NCBI RefSeq assembly: GCF_943734655.1
Contig: NC_071354.1
Coordinates: 196,166,911-196,230,910, forward strand
Origin: Sabethes cyaneus
Lineage: Eukaryota; Arthropoda; Insecta; Diptera; Culicidae
Direction of reading: 5' to 3'
DNA length: 64,000 nucleotides
How positions within the stretch are numbered: the stretch's first letter is position 1; each line of letters begins with the position of its first letter. A program made the position numbers and the translations under genes. The notes beneath the pieces are model-generated. The model searched no databases. It saw only the letters and a program-made list of their open reading frames with translations, and was not told the origin of the DNA. This document shows, piece after piece, positions 1-11,776 of this stretch.

Positions 1-145
1 GGACCATTCATTGATTTCTCATTACATTTGTGAGAGGCCCAACATTCGTCACGTAGTTTATAAATGGTCCCTCAGTTGCACCCTTCTAGAGTAATCGAAA
101 AAAACAAACCGTGTAAAAAAAGACTTGAGTGTACTTGAGCTTATA
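1..145 (+). repeat. interspersed repeat, copy 1 (pair of 17726-17862)
   Basis: The window opens with GGACCATTCATTGA and runs through CGTCACGTAGTTT and AAACAAACCGTGTAAAAAAA. The same sequence, with scattered substitutions, recurs in the same orientation at 17726-17862. Its left boundary coincides with the window edge, so its true length is unknown. Function unknown; probably the end of a dispersed transposable element. Confidence 0.6.
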
Positions 146-149
146 ACCT

Positions 150-300
150 GATTCTTGTAGCGGTTATGAAAACATCAAAACAAACATTATAGCGGTCATC
201 AGAATGTTCTGGTGGAGTTCATAGTTTTATTAGCGGTTTTATGAAATTGGTCATGAAAACCACTATACGATCATAATAAAAATTGGAATTGTTACTTGGG
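150..300 (-). mobile_element. end fragment of CCCAAG-terminated element
   Basis: Read on the minus strand this starts CCCAAGTAACAATT and continues with the 'TTTCATAAAACCGCTAATAAAAC' type of sequence that also begins the larger copy at 19257. Only the first ~150 bp of that family remain. It lies directly upstream of a reverse transcriptase relic. Confidence 0.5.
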
Positions 301-359
301 TTACAGTCAGTCATACAGTGCAATTACGCTACTCTTTCAACCGGTTGAGCAATTCTTGA

Positions 360-676
360 AATCTCAGACAAGCGTCATTGCTGCAACCAACACGTAGATT
401 TTGGTATCTTCCGCGGACAGTAATCTCGCGCCCGGTGGTAATAGACGGGAAATGTTGTTTAGAAGCGAAGAAAACAATAACGGTCCTGAGGTGCTACCCT
501 GAGGTTTTACAGTATTACTTTGGAACCAACATGATAGTGACGCATCCAATTTAATAGCCATTCTGCGGCCTCGTACATAGGAATCCAGCCAAGCTATTAA
601 ACCAGCGGAGACACCCAACTTATTAAGCTTAGCGAGTGAAATTTCGTGGTCGATGCAATCAAATGCTGCGTTTAAG
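360..676 (-). pseudogene. Jockey-like reverse transcriptase fragment
   Basis: The minus-strand reading contains, in order, an RT motif A relic (AAFDCIDHEI), a WLDSYVRGRRM segment, a motif B relic (KPQGSTSGPLLFS, normally GVPQGSxLGPLLF) and a motif C relic (LLSAEDTKIY, where YADDTKIY is expected). The order and spacing are those of the palm domain of Jockey/I-type non-LTR retrotransposons. The catalytic YADD has become SAED and the start of motif B is altered, so the copy is inactive. Nothing of the endonuclease or the 3' end is visible next to it. It is a short decayed relic with no cellular function. Confidence 0.72.
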
Positions 677-807
677 AGTCAGTGTTCATTTGCCTTTGGA
701 CAAGAGGCTTGATTCGCACCTCGAGAAAGTTCCCTTTTAATAACTGGTCCTGGCAAGAGGTGTCATTGTTGATAAACTGCAGAATTCAGTAGGAGGAAGA
801 GCAGTAG

Positions 808-950
808 GAGGGAAGCTTGTGGAAGAGCCTGACAATAAACTCATGCCAACATCACTCAGCATTGAATGGCCTGATTCTACTAAGAATCGAAATCACAACC
901 ACTCGCTTGTCTAGGCAGATTCGCTAACCTTGCGGCTACAGGTTTCCTCC
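808..950 (-). mobile_element. tRNA-derived SINE, family A
   Basis: Minus-strand reading: ..TGTAGCCGCAAGGTTAGCGA.. (A-box-like) followed by a B-box position degraded to GATTTCGATTCTTAG, then the family's distal part including GGCCATTCAATGCTGA and ATGAGTTTATTGTCAGGC. Relatives lie at 15901-16008, 20720-20863 and 61910-61962, all in minus orientation. The better preserved copy at 20720 shows the intact GGGTTCGAATC B box. Confidence 0.6.
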
Positions 951-1457
951 TTAGAAAGAGTTCCAGGCATTCAAAACCTGACTGCTATTCCAGTTTTAAA
1001 TTTTGTTTTTAAGCCCTTCCATTCCTGTAAGACGTAGTTCTACGTACAAACCAATATAATTTTGTATGTAAAAACGAATCTGGTTGTGAGTTCTTCGCAG
1101 TTCAGCTCCAAAACTAGTGAACTGATCACCTAAACTGAAATTAATGAAAAATTTATATGTAAGAGTGTTTTATTTTGAAGTTTTTGTTCTCTAAAAATAT
1201 ATTGTGTTGCACTTTAGAAAGCTTTCCGTATTACTCGAACGTGTATTACTCGAACAATAATCTTCAGATTGGTTACTAACTGGTAGTCAGGCCATTATAA
1301 AAATTATATAAAGTTTTTGTCCTGCCGGTGTTGGGCTACTGAAGGGGGAGGGGGGGGGGGGTTACTAAAAAACAAAGAGATTTTTTCAATCGTGCAAAAA
1401 AAGGGTTTTAAGCGTTTTTATTTAAAGTTTAAACGTGAAAACCAATTCCTTTCAATA
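951..1457. other. no gene seen; G-run
   Basis: AT-rich spacer with no coding frame. A nearly uninterrupted G tract lies at 1344-1361. Confidence 0.6.
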
Positions 1458-3237
1458 GGGGAGAGTAGTCAACAGTGAGACAACAGGAACAGTGAGACAT
1501 CGGGAATAGCTTCGCCATAAAACACATTGAAAGGTATAGTAAAGTCTGTGAATCTATATCACATAATACAGTTTGAGAAAAATTTGTTAATTCTTTAGTA
1601 TATTTTTCAACAAAAGTCGTTTTTGGGGGGGTCAAAGTAAATTTTATTGCGATCATTTTCAGGTGATTTTTAACGGCAAATCGCATAACTAATCCAAATT
1701 AAATTTACTACATGGCATCTCATAGGAATGAGAGATAAAAATAAAAAATATAAAACCATCGAATTGTTTGCTAACACCACTATTTCACTATTTCTTATAA
1801 AACATTCCTATTGGGAACAGTGAGACAAACAGATGCGGGTAATTTTCAAAAAAAAAATTTGTGTTGAATTGTAAATCAATCCATATAAATTGATTGTAAA
1901 TGAGTTGTGAAGTGTAGGTTGAAGGTCAGATAACCAGGATTTGACCTTTATTTGAATATAAATGTAGACAGGGATGGTTCCTCCTCAGAAGAAAAAAGAG
2001 AAGAAAAAAATTCAAACTGTGCTCAGTCTTCAACGCGATTTATTCTGCTCCGTTTCATTTTAACTTTTCTCTTTCTTGCTGAACGCAGTTGTATGAGCAA
2101 CCGCACACTGTGCTACTCATTGAGGAGAATATACACGGAAAGAAATTTGATTCCGATGCCATGAATGAAATCATAAAATCATGAAATGTGAGTTCATGTT
2201 AAATCATGACTGAACTGCCATATCAGACAGCACAAAATCATGATTTTGCGTTGTGTTGTACTGCAAGAAGCTCGTGATATCATGATTTTTATTCATGGTG
2301 TATTTTCATAAATCATGAGCTAAAAACCGGGAATCATGAGTCATTTTGCTCGTTTTGGAGATTAAATTTCTACCCGTGTACAATGATGAGTTAATACACT
2401 TTGAATACGTTGATGCGATGCGCTGACGTATGACAACTACGGGTAGTTTTAACATGGGTAGTGCGTTGAGAAAAAAAACGACAATTGTCAGTAGCGGTCA
2501 TTGCCATCAGAAAAATATTAATCCATTAATGCAGTTGAATCATGATTCTTACATTTAGTATATTCAGTTGAGTTTGGCTGCCCGTGAACGCAACTGCATC
2601 ATATGGTTAGGCATGTCACAACGGCAACAGTGCGAAAAATGTTATTCAGGAAAGTCCCATTATGAACAAAGTTAATTCTCCGCTAAGATTCAAAATTTAA
2701 CGATTTTTGATTGTCTTGACGCCTCTGAGTCTATAGTTGCTGTACGCGCACCGGTTGTTTTGTTTTCACGTTTACTGCTGTAGCTAACGAGACGACCGGG
2801 AGCAAAACCGAAAGTTGCTCATTTAAAGAGCGCATTAAGAAGTTTTTCTGCGCGTCAGTTTTTCTCATTGTGTTTAGTCTGTTTCTCATTGAGTGGATTT
2901 ATTTCTCATTTCTGAAAGCAGTTCTGCTCATTGTGTTGAGCAAAAAAAGTTGCACTTTTTGCACAATGAGTGAGGAAATAACAAGCCTGAATGTAGATGT
3001 GTCTCAGTATTCAATACTCGTTGTCTCACTCTTACCACCTACTGGGGAACAGTGAGCCAAAAAGACACCTTCACATTTGCGTTTGTAACTATCTTTTAAC
3101 CAAAAGGGCTGAAACTTTTTTTCAGACAACTAGAAGGATATACCTTTCAAATGGATTGAAGACCTCGTTGGTAACTATCACCAAAAAAATTTTAAAATTT
3201 TTGTAAAAAAAGTGTCTCACTGTAGACGTCTCTCCCC
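1458..3237. mobile_element. TA-flanked TIR element (GGGGAGAG ends), non-autonomous
   Basis: The left end reads TA-GGGGAGAGTAGTCAACAGTG. The right end, reversed, reads TA-GGGGAGAGACGTCTACAGTG. The termini are therefore inverted repeats of about 28 bp, each bordered by TA as in Tc1/mariner-type insertions. The phrase CAGTGAGACA recurs inside (near 1486, 1818 and 3049). No transposase frame is visible. The interior is AT-rich and has been invaded by a second MITE at 2132-2380, which dates this element as the older of the two. Confidence 0.6.
2132..2380 (+). mobile_element. MITE, TACACGG family, copy 1
   Basis: It begins TACACGGAAAGAAATTTGAT and ends AGATTAAATTTCTACCCGTGTA, forming imperfect TIRs bounded by TA. 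The interior has many ATCATGA palindromic blocks. A second copy with the same ends and ~85-90% visual similarity lies at 13037-13301. No coding capacity. The copy is nested in the element at 1458-3237. Confidence 0.78.
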
Positions 3238-3728
3238 TATATATATTATTTTTCTCTATGCAAAAATCTACGAAAAACAGACAAAAACTACGAAAATTTT
3301 TTTTGGCCGATTTTCGAAAATTCCATTGTTTGAATTTCCATTTTTGTTTCGTGCTAGAAGCGTTAACTCAACTCGTACACTCATTTTTCGAGTTTTTCAG
3401 GCTGTAGAGCCCACAGACAATTGATTTTAAAATAAAAAAAATCAACTCACATCATACAAATTATTTTTTTCCCCCGGTTTTTCAAGCCAATTTCCAAGGG
3501 GGACTGACAAAAACTTTAAAAATAATTTGCAATAACCTTATTAGTAATAATTGAATTTCAAAGAATAATGTTAGAACGTGATCTGATCATGGAGGACATT
3601 TCGATTATTATTAGCATAAAATGTTCGATAATATTCTGCTGAACGTAACTGAAAATTTGTAACGATTTTGATTTAACTACATACTACATTTCCCAAACAA
3701 GTTACAAACAATAAGTCAAGACCATACT
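3238..3728. other. no gene seen
   Basis: AT-rich, rich in A and T runs, no recognisable element. Confidence 0.5.
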
Positions 3729-3792
3729 ATGCTATTAAAAATAGCGAAAACAGAAGCGACCCCAGCTTGCTACCTTGGGGTACGCCAATTAA
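3729..3792 (-). pseudogene. reverse transcriptase motif B remnant
   Basis: The minus strand reads LIGVPQGSKLGSLLFSLFLI and then stops. This is the motif B core (GVPQGSxLGxLLFxLF) of a Jockey-like RT. No other RT motif is preserved alongside, so only ~20 codons of a lost element remain. Confidence 0.55.
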
Positions 3793-5900
3793 AATACTGA
3801 AATTTAGTGAATGTTGTTAAGAATTCTAGTTTTTCGCAATGTGAGTTACCGACGATATCCATCGTTATCGCCAGCATAGCGCTGGAGTGGTTGCTGCTAC
3901 ACAGGTGAGGTTATTGAAGAGATCGATCTGATGTTCGGCGTGCGGAAAATAAAACAAAATCAAACAGATTGGTGGAGACCGATCGTTTCGGAAATTATTC
4001 ACGCTGGTTTGCAAAACCATGGGGACTTCAGTTGGTAAACGAGACGTCATTCCAGATTGTGCCAATCTCTTTGAAGCAGAAACAAGGCGAAATAAAGCCA
4101 AGGCATTTTTTTAGTGTTACGCTCATCGCACTTCATATGAATAAAATAAACAAAATAATTAAATAAGTAAACTAAAAGAAGTGTTCACACTGTTTAAAAG
4201 GAGCATTGAGAAAAAGGGGTCGAATATCGGGTGTTGAGCATATCTTTCAGATGCAAGTTATAATTCCATGGGGAAAGGCTTCAAACGAGAAGTTTCAAAT
4301 ATTTAAAATAAATCAACGAATAAATCTCGAGAGGCAGATGTCCTAGGATGACGTCAATATGAAATTTTTTTCAGATAAAGATAAACCAATTGTAGCCAAC
4401 CACGTTGAAGTAGCTAGACCAAATAACGACGATCCAGGTGCACTTGAATGCATTCGGCATTGTGCTACTACGTCTGCTGGTTCTCTTTAATCTAACTTTG
4501 AAACCGACCCGCTAAGCATGGATAAAAACTAAATTGGAGTGCTATAAAAACACAAAGTAAGTCTACTTGAACCAGGCGCATCGAATTGTACTTTGCAAAC
4601 CTCTTGGCTACTATTTTCCCGTTCTCAAGCCTCAAATTACCAAAAAAGTGAAGTTTTGAGTAGAAGTTTATCAGTGTCCATCTGACGATTGATTGATTGA
4701 CTGTGGACTCGATATTTGGTGTCAAGTGACCTCAGCGTAGGTAAACTTCTGTACTGAATATTGTATTTTAGTTGTCATTTTGTCATAACAGGTTATCTTA
4801 AGAGTCCTGGCTCGATGAATTGTACTAGAAGTCTTGCAGAAAACAAATTATAGCTTATCATAGATCACTTGTGCGAGGAGTGAGAAACGCCGGGCTATTT
4901 TTTTTCGAAAAGTAATATTTTATAAATAAAAGCTTTATATTCCCAATTCTTTAGATTCGAAAATTTAGTTTTTTGTCTTCATATGGAATGAAACTTGTCA
5001 GCTGAAAAGCAACTGAGCTGAACAGTGCATTTTACGTCACCCAGTCGTACAACCTGTAAAGGTACATCCTATGTAATTTTAATTTCCCAGTAGTATTCTG
5101 CTGTAAACTACAACCTCCCTCTTCTCAGCTTTCACTAACAGTTTTTTGAATTAAAACAACAAGTATGAAATTCTTCACTCGCTTTCCTACTTACTGTTCG
5201 TTCCACTAAAAACGAAAGTTGTTCCAGTCATTACCTGCAAAGAATAATACAAAACAAAGTTTTAGTTAAACCAAGAAGAAGTACATCAACGTTATGCATA
5301 TGAATTTTATCTCGCATATAAAATTTGTTCTAGCTTGAAAAAACACAACACACATACACCGCTCGCTCGTCACTCCCGGATGTCACGTGTGAACAAATTT
5401 AAATACTTCATGTGACCCGAAAAGAAATGTTTTCTTGTAAATCCACATCCTTCATGATGAGAACTGCTCGCTGTGGCACTACTTACAGCGCACACTTACG
5501 GTTTACAGCCGCAGCAGCAGTAGCAAGCCCTTGAGTACTTTTCCTCTCGTTGAAGTGGGCCTATTATTCTGGCCTTGTTGAAAATGGTTTCATGCAAACT
5601 AGTTGCTCGTTTCATAGTAATTATTATCACTCCAGGGCGATTATCGCCTTGAGTACTGAATTCATGCAGAGAGTGCAAGGTCAATTGTAATTAAATTAAA
5701 TTAAAATTTATGGACCCTCAAAACTAAGTGCTACACAGTTTTTGATTCTAAGTGAAACCATCTTCCTGAAATCGAGTGATAACACAGCAGAGCTGAGTCA
5801 TAGTCTTCTATAAAAATAGTTTAGATAACAACAACAAAAAAAGAATCCATCCAGCCGCGCTTTACTGACACATTGTCTAGTAACTTCCCACACGCCCCCG
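3793..5900. other. no gene seen
   Basis: About 2.1 kb without a convincing coding frame, repeat family or RNA gene. The open frames present are all under 80 codons and have no recognisable motif. Confidence 0.5.
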
Positions 5901-6590
5901 GAATCCTGAATAAACAATTTATCCCGAACGAAAGTTTCGTTTTCCCCCTTTCAGTTTATACATCCAATGTTTTATCTTAACCGGTCCACGATTTAGGCCT
6001 GACCCGGGTGCGGGTGCGGGTACGACGACAATGGAATTGCACTGCAACCGGAGGCGCCCGTCTCGCTGTGCTGTCGTAAAATAACCGGGCGCCACCATTT
6101 GAATCAATTCGACTGGGTTGTTGCTGGCAAGCTGACTTTTGCTCGCTCACACGGTTCGTGTATGTTTATGTTTATGGATATCAGCATCAGGCAGCCAGCG
6201 TACAGCGCAACTTTAGGCGATTACTCATCAACTGCCGCAGCAGCAGCGGCAGTAGAGCGACATTTCGGCAGGGTGTTGGCGTGTTCGGGAAAAAAGAGTT
6301 TAGTCTGGATTCGTGGAGGCTGAATGGATTTCATGAGCAGTTTTGTTGGTATGTATTTAGACCCTGCGGTCCTTGGAAATGTGCACTTTGAAAGCGGGAG
6401 CTGGGCTGTAGCCGTTGCAACAGCAGCCACTGTATCACTAGATTGTAACGTGCTAGTAAGAGTGACCGGAGAGTTTGTAAATTTGCTGGAAGGGATGTGC
6501 AATGAAACGAGAGCATTGAACGTGCTAGTTATGGTTAGGAATGAAGAAGGATTGCTTAACATTGGGTCAAAAACGGTACCTCTTTGAATT
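5901..6590. other. GC-richer unique segment, no gene called
   Basis: This stretch has GC-rich tracts (GTGCGGGTGCGGGTACG near 6009; CAGCAGCAGCGGCAG near 6237) and frames open on both strands, for example 6324-6587 (+, 87 codons) and 6221-6562 (-, 113 codons). Neither shows a domain, a splice-linked partner or a signal peptide, and the two overlap antisense, so I do not call a gene. It may be regulatory or untranslated sequence. Confidence 0.35.
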
Positions 6591-7240
6591 CGGCAATTTC
6601 TACTATTATTGTACTATATAACAAAGGTTTAGAAACTGGACGAAAAACGCAAACCAAAACCAAGGCCCGGAGGGCCAAGTGTTATATACCAAATCGATAG
6701 GGTTCGACGAATTGAGCAATATCTATATGCGTGTGCGACACTTGATTTTAGTCAAGCCAGCTTAACCGGTAAACGAACCACCGTTGCGTTCGAAGGAATG
6801 GTATTATTACCCTTGTAGAGGATGTCATGAACTTGTTTTGCTTGGAGTTGTTTTGCTGTTCGTCGTTTCGTTTAAAAGTTATAAGGAAAAAAGTTAAAAT
6901 TTTGTGACACGATTTTCTCTGAAACCGCTCAGCCGATTTCAACAATTTCAGTATTAAATTGATGGTCTTGCTACTGTGAAGTTTTTGGGAAAGTTTTGTT
7001 GAAAACAAAACACAAGTAGTTCCAAAGTTATGCGTAAAAATGTGTTTATTTACTTTATGTAAATTAGTCGAACGTTTCTCAGAGATGGCCGTACCGATTT
7101 ATGCACTATTAGCTTTCTTTAAAACATTATATAGCAATATAACTATATCGATTTATTTTCAGATTGGACGATTAATTTGAAAATAATGGGCAAAATACGT
7201 TAAATGCGTAATGTAAATCTTGTTTTCCTTTTTTTTAATT
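6591..7240. repeat. interspersed repeat with GGCCCGGAGGGCC
   Basis: The segment contains AAGGCCCGGAGGGCCAAGTG followed by TTATATACCAAATCGATAGG. I recognise this phrase from recollection as a frequent mosquito interspersed repeat. Boundaries are uncertain and there is no second copy in this window to define them. Confidence 0.4.
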
Positions 7241-7452
7241 TTTTTTCGGGTTATCCAGCTGGTCGCTTAATAACGTATAAAACTTTGCGCCTGGCTCTTT
7301 TATGATGTCAACAAAGTGTCAGCGAGACCTAAAACATCAGTCCTGACCTGACGAGACAGGCAATGTCACCCACTAAACATAGGTAGAGCCCCAAGCATAG
7401 CTGACACATCTATGCCCGCAGGCGGAGGTCGGAATGTCATATTTTAAATAAA
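7241..7452 (+). mobile_element. possible 3' end of a non-LTR retrotransposon
   Basis: A non-coding stretch that is not AT-rich ends in ATTTTAAATAAA and passes directly into a (GAT)n microsatellite. Simple-repeat tails are how several non-LTR clades end. No RT motif is visible here, so this is a weak inference from the tail alone. Confidence 0.32.
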
Positions 7453-7520
7453 ATGATGATGATGGTGATGATGATGATGATAATAATAATAATGATGATG
7501 ATGATAATGATGATGATGAT
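7453..7520 (+). repeat. (GAT)n/(AAT)n microsatellite
   Basis: About 68 bp of GAT repeats with a short internal AAT run and a few interruptions. Confidence 0.92.
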
Positions 7521-9689
7521 AAGAAAAATGATAAATCGAATTAGTAAATGTGCTTTGCCCTGGACATTTTGTACTACTTGAGTTGTAAAATGTAGTATAG
7601 TACAGAAGAGGAGGTTTCGTCAGCCCCACCACACACCGGTCCTCAACCGCGCGCCTACTATCAATTTTTCAACACAAACAACCACAAACGAAGCAATAGG
7701 AAAACAAATTTCGATCCGTTAGTAGCTGTCAACTTAGCAGGGCAAATTTCATCTTACATCCCCCAGCATTTGAGCACTGCCCCAAGACAGGTCTACAAAG
7801 TAAATTGAGCGCAGCACGACCTGAACATTCGCGGTAGTCGACAGAAGCTTTAAAATTTACAGTCGCACCTGCCTTCTAACCCTGGAGACCTAGTGTGCAG
7901 TATCTGTAACGGAAATCCGTCACCAAACCCCAAAAACCGACCGCCTGATATATTATTATTTTCAATTAAATGTAAAATAGCATATGAATTGACTTAATTT
8001 TCACATCTGCTACCTTGGCACCTCTTTTATTACACGTAATCATTGTAGAATGCTCCTTCGGCATCCAAACCGGGTCTGGTACCCCGCTTACATCCGCTTA
8101 CTAACCCTAAGCCCCTGGCCGACACAATCAAACCGGCAATTTACGGAGATATTTGTGACAGCTGTGATAGATAGGGATGAGCCCCACAAACATTAATCTA
8201 ATAATTATCAGAGATCCCCGCACTGGCTTTATTCTTAAACGGAATAAAAGCAGTTTCTGACAACGTAACATTCACATTTGGTAAATTTTTACTCCGAATC
8301 CCAGTTGAAATCATAAAAGTATTTTGATATATAGCCATATTCAGAAGTTAACGTGACCGCTGTTCATTTACTGATTAGTTAAAAAGCCCTACACCACGTC
8401 AAGGTTCAGTTTTATCGTAGGGGCTAAATGCGTAAGGTAAAATCGTACTAAAAGTCACAATAATTTGATTTCAACCGACGAAAATATGCTACCAAGTTCA
8501 ATAATTTTAGTACTGAACAATAGATCTTTACGCTGCGCTACCTTCCAAATTTATGTCATGTTTTGTACAACTATTGTCAACTTTCCCAGATATTGTGGTA
8601 TGAAAAAGCACAATTTTTCATAAAAAAGTCATAAAATCTGCATAAAACTTCAAGATATTATTATTACACATTGAAAATATAAGTAACTTTCTAGAACATA
8701 GTGGGCCTTCAAAATGCTACCATAAAGAGTAAAGCGAATTTTTCTCGTAGTTTTTAGATGTTACTGTATTTCGTTTGTTCAAAAAGATAGAGCTAATTGA
8801 GTGGCGAATAAACTCCTACGTTTAAAATCGCATTCTAATAAAATCAATACCAATTACCAATAACATAGATCTAGAGTTTCTTCGACCAAGTTTATCTAAA
8901 TTTTATTTTCTACAAGTGTCGAAGAACACATTTTGTTTTTTCGAATAATAAAAAAAAGATCTCCCTTTAAGGTAGATTAATCAAAAATTTATTCCAATCA
9001 AAAGTCGACATTAATGGCATTCAACAACTTTGCTAATAATAGTGCAGCTTTTTTACGTTTTCTCTTTAGAAATGCTGATGTTTTCGTATTTCGCATTTTA
9101 AGCCACTGTACCATGGTCTCTCGGTTGGTGCCCAAATGTTTTACTAACAAAACTACCGGTGCCCCGTTATATTAGGTAGTTTAATACCTAATTTCGTTTC
9201 ATTCTTCAATTCTATCATTCACACCATGCACACCTCTTGTGACGATATTATTATTGTATGACTGCTCTTTGTTTCTATCGCCGAGAAGGTAGATTGTTAT
9301 CTACTCGACCGGTGCGACAGAAACATGCAGTGCGTTGCCGACAGTCACTCCGGTAAGTCTTGGTCTGATTAAACTACGTTGTGTTTTTGTTTTTCATTTT
9401 TTACTTGTATATGACTCTATACTTGATCGTGACGTAAACTCTTTTCTGGAAAGAGAGAAAGTGCCCTGATGCGAAGAATGATTTAATTGGATGAACTGGA
9501 AAATTTAGATATAGACCAAAAATATATTGGGTTAAGCAATGGCAAGTAAGGTTCGTGTAATTTAAAGTCTATTTTCAAGCATAATTTAAAACCAATTCAT
9601 TTCCATTTTTAGAACAAATTTAGAGTCAAGTGATGGTGAAAACCCCCAAACAAAAATCGAAAAATTAGGTTCTGTCACATGGAGATTTT
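7521..9689. other. no gene seen
   Basis: About 2.1 kb, mostly AT-rich. No frame over 60 codons and no TIR pair or tRNA-like box found. Confidence 0.5.
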
Positions 9690-9872
9690 GGCCTAACAAG
9701 CCAGTCGCCGTATGTTTGACTCTCGACTGGGCGGTGCGCCTTATAGAGTCAATAGGATCTTTGAACTAACCCCGTAATTTTCCGGTACTCTAATAACCGG
9801 CTACGAAGTATGTCGATAAAGAAGGGTCATGTTCTTAAAGACGTTTAAGTGTATACCCATGGCTTTGCTTTG
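9690..9872 (+). mobile_element. tRNA-derived SINE, family B, 5'-truncated, with 14-bp TSD
   Basis: The sequence starts at GCCTAACAAGCCAGTCG, keeps a degraded B box (TGTTTGACTCTCG) and ends in CCATGGCTTTGCTTTG. The perfect direct repeat CACATGGAGATTTT occurs at 9676-9689 and again at 9873-9886, which defines the insertion. The A-box part present in the full copy at 55962 is missing, as expected for 5' truncation during target-primed reverse transcription. Confidence 0.87.
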
Positions 9873-11322
9873 CACATGGAGATTTTTTGGAATATTTTTT
9901 TTTCTTGTTTGTTAATTTGTTTTTTATTACTGAGCTATGGCTGAAAAAGTCGGTCTTCCTGAATGTTTTTCTAATTTAAAACTTCATATTTCATGAACCA
10001 AACAGCGTAGAGCAAATAGTTTCTTATGAAAATGTTAGTTAATTTTTTTAGCATATTTATAATTGAATTACTGGATGGATCTAGAGATAAAAAGAGAAAA
10101 AAACAAGAAAAAGAGAAAAAACAAGAAAAAGAGAAAAAACAAGAAAAAGAAGCAAACAAAGGAACAAATGAGACAGATGGAGAAAAAACAGTAAAGACCA
10201 CGAAGAAAAACGTGATAAAAACTGGACAATTGGGATAGAAAAAGAGGAAAAAACGCGAGAGATAAAAACCATAAAATCAATTATGAACATAAAAGAAACG
10301 TAGGAAGGGAAACGGGACATAAAAAGAAAAAAAAAATGCAAGAGAACAAAATAGCGGAGAAAAAGGGGTAAAACAACCCAGGTAATCGATAAACATTGAC
10401 ATAAGCAGCAAATGAACCGCTTATTGGAATATCTGGCATTTTATACTGCACGTTGTTGTCAGCTTTTTGATATGCAGTCAAATGTTGTAAATTGACATCC
10501 AACATTCTATTCGAGTTCGTCGTGTCAGTAATCAGAAGAAAATAAGCACTGTCAGCGCTATAAGATGGTTAAGAAGCAGTAAAGCAACCGTATAGTTTGC
10601 CAAAATAGCATTTAAATAGCATTTCAGGTGACTTAAATACCTATTGACTTGCACTTGAAAGGCATTGGTGATGCTTATTGGTTACCTAGGAAAGACAGCT
10701 TACAGCAAAAGTAAGAGTGGAAGTGAAAAGATAAAAAAGGAGAGAAAAGAAGCAAAAAGCACACATAAAATGTGGAACGAGAAAGAATATGAGTGTAAAC
10801 TGGACAGAAAAGGAGAAAAAAGGGACAAAAAAGAAGAAAAACAAGATAGAAAAGAAAAAAAGAAAGAAAAAACAAGGGAGCAAGACATTGAAGAAAAGAG
10901 AATAGAAAAATGGGACTAAAATGAAATGAAATGAATAATAAAACGGAAAAGTAGAACAGAACGTGTCTAAAATGGTGAAAAGGAGGAAGAACGGAGCAGA
11001 CGAAAACGAAAAACAAGATAGAAAAGGAGTTAATAAGTGAAAAAAGACGGAAATCTCTTCGGAAAAAGCCGAAATAACACATAAAATGAAAAATATGAGA
11101 CAATGGAACGCATGAATAAAAGAGTTTTCTTTACTTTCCCATGAGGGAAAGGCAAGGAAAAAGCAAAGCAAACTGTTTTATTCCTACGGTCTAACAAAAA
11201 AGGGAAAACGGGCCTGAAAACGAAGAAAAACATAACAGGGAAAATCAGGAATTAGGCGAAAAACGGGACAGAAAAGGAAGAAAAAAGGAGCAGAGAAAGA
11301 GAAAACAGCGGTAAAATAAAAC

Positions 11323-11346
11323 GAGAGAGAGAGAGAGAGAGAGAGA
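11323..11346 (+). repeat. (GA)12 microsatellite
   Basis: Pure GA dinucleotide run inside the purine-rich array. Confidence 0.93.
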
Positions 11347-11580
11347 CGGGGAAACGAGACAAAATACTGAACAGAAAACAAGAGGAACCAAAATGAAGAA
11401 GAGTGAAAGAAAAAAAAGATAGCCGATAGGCAAACGACAGAAAAAGGTTAAACGGGATATAAAAAGAGAAGGTTGGGACAGAAAATGGGATAATGAGACA
11501 GAAAAACAAAGATAAAATAGTTTAGATGGAGTAAACGTGTTTTTTTTGTGAAGAACAAACATTGGAAGAGCTGGGAAAAA

Positions 11581-11733
11581 TTATATGTAAACTGTGAAAA
11601 ATAGTTGACTGACCAGGTAGCACTTGAACTCATAATTCGCAATCTCGTGTCGAGTGCGTTATCCAATTACACCACCGGCCAGTGGTTCAAGTCCCACCTG
11701 GACAGTCAATTATTTTTCATAGTTTGCATATAA
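11581..11733 (-). repeat. 38-bp inverted repeat enclosing a tRNA-like sequence
   Basis: The left arm at 11581-11618 and the right arm at 11696-11733 are inverted copies matching at about 34 of 38 positions (arm cores AAAAATAGTTGACTG and CAGTCAATTATTTTT). The 77-bp loop, read on the minus strand, resembles a tRNA. GGTGTAATTGGATAACGC fits an A box and GAGTTCAAGTGC an imperfect B box. Pairing in the acceptor and T stems is poor, so it is a tRNA-derived relic or SINE head and not a working tRNA gene. The closest tRNA type cannot be fixed by eye. Confidence 0.6.
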
Positions 11734-11776
11734 TTTGTACTTCAAATGAGGGAGTAAATGTGTTTTAAGCAGATTT

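Noticed and set aside
6221..6587. Antisense pair of frames (113 codons -, 87 codons +)
   Set aside because: No motif, no splice-linked extension, mutual overlap; Ala/Thr runs come from a CAG/GCC-rich stretch.
10675..11171. Overlapping minus-strand frames of 140-160 codons, rich in F, S and L, that look like membrane proteins
   Set aside because: They overlap each other in two frames and exist only because the other strand is nearly all purine, so stops are rare. Composition artefact.
11619..11695. Functional tRNA gene on the minus strand
   Set aside because: Stem pairing is poor in acceptor and T arms and the B box deviates. The sequence sits in an inverted repeat typical of a mobile relic.
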